From the NCBI RefSeq assembly GCF_004343505.1, contig NZ_SLXU01000003.1, forward strand, positions 142,586-206,585: 64,000 bases of DNA. Direction: 5' to 3'. The translations under genes were made by a program, and so were the position numbers. The notes beneath the pieces are model-generated. The model was given only the letters and a program-made list of their open reading frames with translations. It made no database searches and was not told where the DNA came from. Positions 57,384 to 64,000 of the stretch are shown piece by piece. The stretch's first letter is position 1, and the number at the start of each line of letters is the position of its first letter. Source of the DNA: Rhodovulum bhavnagarense. Its GTDB lineage: Bacteria > Pseudomonadota > Alphaproteobacteria > Rhodobacterales > Rhodobacteraceae.

Positions 57384-57832
57384 GCGATTTTCTTTATGCT
57401 GTTTGATTGCCATGCAGGGCGGTTGCCCGTTTTCCGCGTCACCTCGCGCAGAGCATGAGCGTGCTGTCTCAACCGACTGTCTGGCAAGGCGTTACGACCC
57501 CGATTGTGCGGGACTCGTGGCATGGCTGAATCAACATCTTGTGGGGTCATCGCACGTCAACTGAAAAATCTGGTGCGCGCGTGTGAATTTTTCGTTGACG
57601 GTTCCATGTGAACTACGTCAGTTTGTGTAGGCCGGGCGCGACAACACTAGATATGGTGGCAGCGTAGGGCAAAACGAAAACTCCAACCAAGGTGCCGGGC
57701 AGCCGCCGGGCAGGTCGGTTTCCGCAAATGGGGCCGGGTGAGGGTACGTTTTTCCCGACGGACAGGGATCGGGGGCCGGCGCGACAACGCGCTTGGGCCA
57801 TGTCACGAACAGACGCGGATGGGGCAGTCCAC
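57384..57832 (+). other. Gene-free region between tRNA-Pro and nrdJ
   Basis: About 450 bp with no convincing gene. It holds the NrdR-box-like pair (57613-57659), a TTGACG (57594-57599), and a GC-rich leader of about 170 nt before nrdJ. No recognisable cobalamin riboswitch was found, despite the enzyme's B12 dependence. Confidence 0.6.
57613..57659. promoter_or_regulatory. Candidate pair of NrdR boxes upstream of nrdJ
   Basis: ACACTAGATATGGTGG (57644-57659) agrees with the NrdR consensus ACACWATATATWGTGT at 13 of 16 positions. A weaker site (57613-57628, right half TTTGTGT) lies exactly 31 bp upstream, the usual three-turn spacing of paired NrdR boxes. TAGATAT inside the strong box could be a -10 element, as expected for repression. 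Confidence 0.6.
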
Positions 57833-60800
57833 ATGAAGATCGAACGCAAGTTCACGACCGAGGAAACCGGCGCCTACGGGGCCATCGAGTTCACCATCAC
57901 CACATCTGAAATCCGTAACCCTGACGGAACGATCGTGTTCCGTCTGGACGCGGTCGAGGTGCCCGCAGGCTGGAGCCAGGTCGCAAGCGACGTGATTGCG
58001 CAGAAATATTTCCGCAAGGCCGGCGTTCCCGCGCGACTCAAGAAAATCCGTGAAAAAGGCGTGCCCGATTTCCTGTGGCGGTCGGTTCCCGATGAGGCCG
58101 CACTGGCCGAATTGCCGGAAGATCAACGTTTTGGCGGTGAAACATCTGCCTGCCAGGTGTTTGACCGGCTTGCGGGCGCCTGGGCCTATTGGGGCTGGAA
58201 GGGCGGCTACTTCACCGACGAATCGGACGCGCGGGCCTATTACGACGAGATGCGCTACATGCTTGCCACTCAGCGCGCCGCGCCGAATTCGCCACAGTGG
58301 TTCAATACCGGCCTGCACTGGGCCTACGGGATTGATGGTCCCGGACAGGGTCATTTCTACGTCGACTGGAAGACGGGCAAGCTGACCCGGTCGCAATCGG
58401 CCTATGAACACCCGCAGCCCCATGCCTGTTTCATCCAGTCTGTTGCCGACGACCTGGTGAACGAGGGCGGCATCATGGACCTTTGGGTGCGCGAGGCGCG
58501 GCTGTTCAAGTACGGTTCGGGCACTGGCACGAACTTCTCGTCGCTCCGGGCCGAGGGCGAGAACCTGTCGGGCGGCGGCAAGTCCTCGGGCCTGATGGGG
58601 TTCCTGCGGATCGGCGACCGGGCGGCGGGCGCGATCAAGTCGGGCGGCACCACCCGGCGCGCGGCCAAGATGGTGATCTGCGACATGGATCACCCCGATG
58701 TCGAGGAGTTCATCAACTGGAAGGTCATCGAGGAACAGAAGGTCGCCAGCCTGGTCGCCGGTTCCAAGCTGCACGAACAGCACCTGAATGCGATCTTCGC
58801 CGCGATCCGCGCCTGGGACGGCAAGGCCGAGGATGCCTATGATCCCAAGGTCAATGCCGGGTTGAAAGAGGCGATCCGCGCCAGCAAAAAGGCCATGATC
58901 CCCGAAGCCTATGTCAAGCGGGTGCTGGATTACGCACGCCAGGGTTATGACAGCATCGAGTTTCCGACCTACGACACCGATTGGGACAGCGAGGCCTATG
59001 CGACGGTGGCGGGGCAGAACTCCAACAACTCTGTCCGGGTGACGGATGCCTTCCTGAAGGCGGTCAAGGACGATGCCGACTGGGAACTGGTGCGCCGCAC
59101 CGATGGAAAGGTTGCCAAGACCGTCAAGGCGCGCGAGCTGTGGGACCAGGTGGGCCACGCCGCGTGGTCCTGCGCCGATCCGGGCATCCAGTTCCACGAC
59201 ACGATCAACGCCTGGCATACATGCCCGGCGGACGGGGCAATCAGGGCGTCCAACCCGTGCTCGGAATACATGTTCCTCGACGATACGGCCTGCAACCTTG
59301 CCTCGATGAACCTCTTGACCTTCTACAGCGATGGCGAGTTCAGGGCGCATGATTTCATCCATGCCACGCGGCTATGGACGCTGACGCTGGAAATCAGCGT
59401 GATGATGGCGCAGTTCCCGTCGAAGGAAATCGCGCAGCTATCCTATGATTTTCGCACGCTGGGCTTGGGCTATGCCAATATCGGTGGCCTGCTTATGAAC
59501 ATGGGGCTGGGTTATGACAGCGACGAGGGCAGGGCGCTGTGCGGCGCTCTGAGCGCGATCCTGACCGGCGTTTCCTATGCCACCTCTGCGGAAATCGCGG
59601 GAGAACTGGGTGCGTTTCCGGGCCATCCCCGAAATGCCGAGCATATGCTGCGCGTTATCCGCAACCACCGGCGCGCCGCCCATGGCGATACCGAGGGCTA
59701 TGAGGGGCTTGCGGTGAAACCCGTGCCGCTGGACCATGCCAATTGCCCCGACGGGCGCCTCGTGGCGCTTGCCAAGGCCGCCTGGGACGAGGCGCTGTCG
59801 CTCGGCCGCCAGCACGGTTTCCGCAATGCGCAGGTCTCCGTGATCGCGCCCACCGGCACGATCGGTTTGGTGATGGATTGCGACACCACCGGCATCGAGC
59901 CCGACTTTGCCTTGGTCAAGTTCAAGAAACTCGCCGGTGGGGGGTATTTCAAGATTATCAACCGATCGGTGCCCGCCGCGCTTGAGACACTTGGCTACGG
60001 GCCTGCGCAGATCGAGGAAATCATCGCCTACGCGGTGGGGCACGGCACGTTGGGCAACGGTCCCGGAATCAACCACACCGCGCTGATTGGTCATGGTTTC
60101 AGTCAGGCGGAACTTGACAAGATCGAGGCGGCATTGCCCTCGGCCTTCGATATCCGTTTCGTCTTCAACCAGTGGACCCTGGGCGAGGAGTTCTGCACCA
60201 AGACGCTGGGCATCCCGGCGGCGCGGCTGAATGATCCATCGTTCGACATGTTGCGGCACCTGGGGTTTGGCCGTGCCGATATCGAGGCAGCCAATGATCA
60301 TGTCTGCGGGACCATGACACTGGAAGGTGCGCCGCATCTCGATCCCGCGCATTACCATATCTTCGATTGTGCCAATCCCTGCGGCAAGAAGGGCAAGCGC
60401 TTTCTCGGGGTCGACAGCCACATCAAGATGATGGCCGCGGCGCAAAGTTTCATCTCTGGGGCGATCTCGAAAACGATCAACATGCCCAATGACGCCACCA
60501 TCGAAGACTGCCTGAACGCCTATGAAATGTCTTGGGCGCTCGGGGTGAAGGCCAACGCGCTTTATCGCGACGGCTCGAAACTTTCGCAGCCGCTCGCCGC
60601 TTCTCTCGTCGAGGACGACGAAGAGGCCGAGGAAATCCTCGCCACCGGCACGCCCCAGAAAAAGGCGCAGGTGCTGGCCGAGAAGATCGTCGAAAAGGTC
60701 ATCGTCAAAGAGGTCGTCCGCAGCCATCGTGAAAAGTTGCCCGAGCGGCGCAAGGGCTATACGCAAAAGGCCATCGTCGGCGGCCACAAGGTTTATCTGC

Positions 60801-61480
60801 GCACCGGCGAATACGGCGACGGCAGCCTTGGCGAGATCTTCATCGACATGCACAAGGAAGGCGCCGGATTCCGCGCGATGATGAACAATTTCGCCATCGC
60901 GGTCTCGGTTGGCCTGCAATACGGCGTGCCGCTGGAAGAATTCGTCGAGGCCTTTACCTTCACCCGGTTCGAACCGGCGGGGATGGTGCAGGGCAATGAC
61001 AGCATCAAGAACGCCACCTCGATCCTTGACTACATCTTCCGGGAACTGGCGGTCAGCTACCTGGATCGGACCGACCTGGCCCATGTCAAGCCTACGGGAG
61101 CCGCCTTTGACGAGCTTGGCGGCGGCGCCGAAGAGGGCAAACCCAACGTCGCCCCGGTGTCCGACAGTGCAGCTTCGAAATCGCTGGAGGTCCTGAAACA
61201 GATCAGTTCTACCGGCTATCTGCGCAAGCGCCTGCCGCGCGAACTCGTAGTGCTGCAAGGCGGTGTCGAGGCAATGGCGGGCCTTGGCGGCGCGACGGCG
61301 GTTGCCAGTGAAAGCATGACCGCGATCGCCACGGGTACCGTCGAGATCGACGCCCGGACCAAGGCGCGGATGCAGGGCTATGAGGGCGATCCCTGCGGCG
61401 AATGCGGCAACTACACGCTGGTGCGTAACGGCACCTGCATGAAGTGCAACACTTGCGGGGCGACCAGCGGATGTAGCTGA
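57833..61480 (+). CDS. nrdJ: Vitamin B12-dependent (class II) ribonucleotide reductase
   Basis: 1215 residues from the ATG at 57833, giving the family start MKIERKFTT; in-frame starts at 57800 and 57692 lack a good site. Active-site cysteines are seen in [20 protein letters not shown], and the radical-site strand and the C-terminal double CxxC module ([18 protein letters not shown]), typical of the long NrdJ type, are present. It reduces ribonucleotides to deoxyribonucleotides with adenosylcobalamin, with or without oxygen. Regulation by NrdR is suggested by the upstream boxes. Confidence 0.96.
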   Translation: MKIERKFTTEETGAYGAIEFTITTSEIRNPDGTIVFRLDAVEVPAGWSQVASDVIAQKYFRKAGVPARLKKIREKGVPDFLWRSVPDEAALAELPEDQRFGGETSACQVFDRLAGAWAYWGWKGGYFTDESDARAYYDEMRYMLATQRAAPNSPQWFNTGLHWAYGIDGPGQGHFYVDWKTGKLTRSQSAYEHPQPHACFIQSVADDLVNEGGIMDLWVREARLFKYGSGTGTNFSSLRAEGENLSGGGKSSGLMGFLRIGDRAAGAIKSGGTTRRAAKMVICDMDHPDVEEFINWKVIEEQKVASLVAGSKLHEQHLNAIFAAIRAWDGKAEDAYDPKVNAGLKEAIRASKKAMIPEAYVKRVLDYARQGYDSIEFPTYDTDWDSEAYATVAGQNSNNSVRVTDAFLKAVKDDADWELVRRTDGKVAKTVKARELWDQVGHAAWSCADPGIQFHDTINAWHTCPADGAIRASNPCSEYMFLDDTACNLASMNLLTFYSDGEFRAHDFIHATRLWTLTLEISVMMAQFPSKEIAQLSYDFRTLGLGYANIGGLLMNMGLGYDSDEGRALCGALSAILTGVSYATSAEIAGELGAFPGHPRNAEHMLRVIRNHRRAAHGDTEGYEGLAVKPVPLDHANCPDGRLVALAKAAWDEALSLGRQHGFRNAQVSVIAPTGTIGLVMDCDTTGIEPDFALVKFKKLAGGGYFKIINRSVPAALETLGYGPAQIEEIIAYAVGHGTLGNGPGINHTALIGHGFSQAELDKIEAALPSAFDIRFVFNQWTLGEEFCTKTLGIPAARLNDPSFDMLRHLGFGRADIEAANDHVCGTMTLEGAPHLDPAHYHIFDCANPCGKKGKRFLGVDSHIKMMAAAQSFISGAISKTINMPNDATIEDCLNAYEMSWALGVKANALYRDGSKLSQPLAASLVEDDEEAEEILATGTPQKKAQVLAEKIVEKVIVKEVVRSHREKLPERRKGYTQKAIVGGHKVYLRTGEYGDGSLGEIFIDMHKEGAGFRAMMNNFAIAVSVGLQYGVPLEEFVEAFTFTRFEPAGMVQGNDSIKNATSILDYIFRELAVSYLDRTDLAHVKPTGAAFDELGGGAEEGKPNVAPVSDSAASKSLEVLKQISSTGYLRKRLPRELVVLQGGVEAMAGLGGATAVASESMTAIATGTVEIDARTKARMQGYEGDPCGECGNYTLVRNGTCMKCNTCGATSGCS

Positions 61481-61805
61481 AAGAGGCCGGTCGGTTTCTT
61501 GAGGCCAGGGCGGCAACAGTTCTGTCGCCAGGGGCTGCGAACAGATCCCCATCGCGATGACTTCGCGGTGGGTATTGCCTTGTAAACAGTCGTCGGCAAG
61601 GACATGGCCCCGTGCGCGAACCCGCAAAGATCAGGCGCAGGTGGCGAAGACAGGAAGGCAAAACTCGTCTGTTCCGGTTGAAAAAGCCGCCTGAACGAAT
61701 GGCTTTCCATGCCATTTCAAGGGGTTCGCGTCCAATGTCGACGAATTTGGCTTTCGTTGAATTTCGCCTTGAATATCCTGCGCTTGGACCGCTATACCCA
61801 TCGAC
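61481..61805. other. Gene-free region between nrdJ and tRNA-Ser
   Basis: About 325 bp. Short open frames cross it, but none has a ribosome binding site and family-like sequence. No strong terminator is seen after nrdJ. It presumably holds the tRNA-Ser promoter. Confidence 0.5.
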
Positions 61806-61895
61806 GGAGACGTGGCCGAGTGGTCGAAGGCGCTCCCCTGCTAAGGGAGTAGGCGGGAAACCGTCTCGTGGGTTCGAATCCCATCGTCTCCGCCA
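61806..61895 (+). tRNA. tRNA-Ser (anticodon GCT)
   Basis: 90 nt with encoded CCA. Acceptor GGAGACG pairs with CGTCTCC; anticodon stem CTCCC/GGGAG around CTGCTAA gives anticodon GCT; a long variable arm (GTAGGCGGGAAACCGTCTC) is typical for serine; T-arm GTGGG-TTCGAAT-CCCAT. The sequence character changes directly downstream, which suits an integration hotspot. Confidence 0.97.
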
Positions 61896-61921
61896 CTTGA
61901 CCCCGCGAAAGCGTTCTACCG

Positions 61922-61943
61922 ATCCGGCTCCGGCCGGATTTTT
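61922..61943 (+). terminator. Intrinsic terminator after tRNA-Ser
   Basis: ATCCGGC (61922-61928) and GCCGGAT (61933-61939) form a 7-bp stem with loop TCCG, followed by TTTT. It would end the tRNA-Ser transcript. Bases 61944-62174 show no gene. Confidence 0.8.
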
Positions 61944-62174
61944 CCGTTGTTTTCGAGAGTTATGCGGGTGGGGCTGAGCACTGGCCCCTGAGCCAGGAGG
62001 CCCTGAAGCAGTCTCTCAGGGCCGATATTCTCCGGACCTCATGACTGCGCCGATTTGGTGAATAGCTTGCAAGCTATTGTTAGAATATGATTTTCCAAGT
62101 TTCGATCTGAACACTTCGACGCCGGTCGCGCTCGGCGAGATGGAACAGAGATCGAACGTTCGCCATCGGGATCG

Positions 62175-63908
62175 TCATGCTTGCAAGATTCTACTGGTCA
62201 TACCCGGAAGAAGACCAGGCACAAGCCGCGATGATACAGCATCCAGCTCCAGAAGAGGTCGCGACAAGTAAACATGAAACTTCTCCGTGATCAGGTTTTC
62301 AGCGCCGGCGAAGACGTCGCCCGTGTATCCGGCCGACAACCGTGCAAGCACCATTCGAAGATCTGGTGTTTCATCCCCGGCCTCAACTACCAAGAACCCG
62401 TCATGTTGCTCGACCAAGAATCCTTCGCTTCTCAGTGCAAGCGCTAACGTTGATGTCTTCACCGTCCCGAACCGCGTTGCGATGATCCATGTATGCTCAC
62501 CAAGACTGCGGATGTTATTGGCCTGAAACTCCAGTTGGTCGTAGTGAGCACGTGCTTCCTCGAGCATAGTATGGGCAACCGCGTCCATGTACACGGGTTT
62601 GAAATCCCCTTCGAGGACTGCGAACATCTGTTCGATTACCTTGTCATGAATGTCACCCGGGTCGCCGCCAAAGACTGGAGGCACTCCTGCTTTTGCGGGC
62701 TTAACCACGATGACCTTCTCTAAATCATGGATTTCTTGAACCACCCAACGACGCCCGGAGAAGATCAGCAACATACCTGGGGCGAGAACATTGTCGACCG
62801 GCAGGGTGCCGAGGTCTCGCCCATCTGCAACCAACCGGAATTCCTCAGGTGTCTGGAATACGGCGTAGAAGCTGTAATGCTCCACTAGCCTTTCGCCCGT
62901 CTTGCCTAGGAGTAGGAGCCCGCTTCCAGACTGTTCGATCAGATCAGTTTCAGGATGACCGATCGCACGCAGTACATTTGCAAATACTTCGGTCGTGACC
63001 TTTCGGAAGGGGCCCTCGCGACACAGCACGTTGTAGATAACGTTCGCAGAACCACCGCCGCGCTCAGCAATGATCGAAAGTATCTGGTGGACGAGAGTCG
63101 AAAGGTGAAGCGCCTCCGGTTTCGGCGGCTCGCACCAGCCCTCCAGCAACAAGTCAATCATTGCTATCGACCTGATCAGGCCGAGGCGAAGGCGATCAAC
63201 AAAACTGCTCTCTGTGGTAAGCTTGGTTTCGACAGCGTATTGCCTGAGTATGGCTGGCTGTCCCTCGCGCCGACCTGACCGGCCGAGACGTTGTCGCAAC
63301 GCCGCGACGCTGAATGGCGCCCCGATTTGGGCCACGCAGGTCACGTCACCTATGTCGATTCCAAGCTCGAGCGTCGAAGTGCAGACCGCGGTTGTCGGTT
63401 TCGCAGGATCCTTAAGGCGGCGCTCCACGAAGTCGCGGTGTTCGCGGGAGAGACTGGCGTGGTGGGGATAGAATTCCTGCGGCAGGTGTTCCTTTTCACA
63501 AAGCTCACGCAACCGATCCGCGTAGATCTCTACTCGCTGCCGTGCCCCTGCGAAGACAAGGTTGTCGCTGCCTCGAAGTTGCTTGAACAGATGGTTTGCG
63601 ATGGCGTCCGTTGCGGATGGGCTGCTTTCATCCTCATCGCCTGACAGGTAGCCGCGAAGCTGGAGCCGCAATTCAGCGTCGCCACCTTCTGCTTGGATGA
63701 GCTGGACAGATTTTGCGGAGTCCGGGCGCAGATAGGCCTTGGCGAGTTCCATGTCGCCAAGCGTAGCCGACAGACCTATGCGTCGGATAGGACGCTTTAG
63801 GGCGAGCTCAAGCCTTGTGAGAAGTGAACGAAGCTGGACACCGCGTTCGCTATCAAGAACCGTGTGCAACTCGTCGATCACAACCGCCCGCGTGACCCCG
63901 AACAGGAG
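62175..63908 (-). pseudogene. Lhr-type DEAD/DEAH helicase, 5' end missing (cut before motif II)
   Basis: About 577 codons are open from 63908 to a TGA at 62175. The frame enters at LFGVTRAVVIDELH, so it begins only at motif II (DELH) and lacks motif I. SAT (motif III, GLSATLG), STLELGIDIGDV (motif V) and QRLGRSGRREG (motif VI) follow, then a winged helix and the Lhr-core barrel (LLLLGKTGERLVEHYSFYAVF and a GRRWVVQEI strand). A TAG closes the frame at 63911-63909, and the DNA beyond looks like a mobile element end. Lhr-like helicases unwind DNA or RNA/DNA duplexes in repair, and relatives occur in defence islands. Composition is visibly less GC-rich than the rest of the window. Confidence 0.75.
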
Positions 63909-64000
63909 CTATGCGTGAAACTGGGTGACGGGGTTTGAGAGGGTGGCGTATCGTGGCGGGTGCTGAAGCCTGCCAGAACTTCCAAGAGGAACGATACGCC
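63906..64000 (+). mobile_element. Probable insertion-sequence end interrupting the helicase
   Basis: From about 63906 the sequence stops making sense as helicase. GGCGTATCGT (63945-63954) is repeated inverted as ACGATACGCC (63991-64000). AGAGGA at 63985-63990 is a good ribosome binding site for a start codon just beyond the right edge, as expected for a transposase. The layout resembles ends of IS256-type elements from memory, but the family is not proven. The other end and the target duplication are outside the window. Confidence 0.5.

Noticed and set aside
57660..57832. Possible cobalamin riboswitch in the nrdJ leader
   Set aside because: The leader is GC-rich and 170 nt long, but I could not find the conserved B12-box or the GCC-rich core in the right order.
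59438..61627. 729-codon open frame opposite nrdJ
   Set aside because: Antisense shadow of a clear class II reductase.
61612..61977. Forward open frame crossing the tRNA-Ser gene
   Set aside because: It runs through the tRNA, has no ribosome binding site or family match, and is a GC-driven shadow.

Overview
The window is one contiguous stretch of a high-GC alphaproteobacterial chromosome, most likely a marine or soil member of the Rhodobacterales (Roseobacter/Paracoccaceae). The evidence is gene content and order: DUF177-rpmF-plsX-fabH-ihfA-merR; argS-SPOR-nagZ-scpA-scpB; trpE/yibQ/trpG-trpD-trpC-moaC-moeA-lexA-comEC-gltX-gltA; a soxBDAG sarcosine oxidase operon; an OlsB ornithine acyltransferase; a B12-dependent ribonucleotide reductase (nrdJ); a DksA without a zinc finger; and a GTTC-N7-GTTC SOS box in front of lexA. 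Almost all of it reads as core chromosome. No rRNA, CRISPR array or prophage is visible.

Layout. 1-1611: start of an NAD-dependent formate dehydrogenase operon (fdsG-fdsB, cut by the left edge). 1688-7264: envelope and maturation genes (M48 peptidase, lysozyme-like exported protein, CoxE-like VWA protein, DUF2927 lipoprotein, GNAT, MoxR ATPase). 7453-12295: dksA, a flavin hydroxylase, exonuclease III, an HI0933-type flavoprotein and a cytochrome b561/cytochrome c pair. 12464-14522: erpA coupled to an amidoligase and a class I glutamine amidotransferase, the best candidate for an uncharacterised biochemical system. 14606-21186: dgt, argS, SPOR protein, nagZ, scpA, scpB and a small protein. 21239-27541: dcd, tRNA-Pro(GGG), merR, ihfA, fabH, plsX, rpmF, DUF177 and bamE. 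27538-30827: msrB, olsB, DUF1289, ruvX and ccmI. 31027-36520: the sarcosine oxidase operon with an extra 54-residue membrane protein between soxB and soxD. 36584-42899: sodB, gltA, gltX, comEC and lexA. 42984-50294: molybdopterin and tryptophan genes, with yibQ embedded in opposite orientation. 50307-57255: ppiD, an aminotransferase, gpt, a LysE exporter, fabI, pdxH, a double cold-shock protein and a DUF192 protein. 57307-61480: tRNA-Pro(TGG) and nrdJ behind NrdR-box-like sites.

The right end is different. After tRNA-Ser(GCT) (61806-61895) base composition and codon use drift away from the rest, and the only gene is an Lhr-type helicase fragment. Its reading frame is cut just upstream of motif II, next to what looks like the end of a mobile element (about 63906-64000). 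This looks like the edge of a genomic island inserted next to a tRNA gene, and it may be a degraded defence locus.

Working relations: the sarcosine oxidase feeds formaldehyde/C1 and glycine metabolism and pairs naturally with formate dehydrogenase; MoaC and MoeA supply the molybdenum cofactor that formate dehydrogenase needs; PlsX, FabH, FabI and OlsB all act on acyl-ACP metabolism and membrane lipids; Dgt, Dcd and NrdJ all act on deoxynucleotide pools. Most start sites were chosen from ribosome binding sites, 4-bp overlaps and family N-termini.
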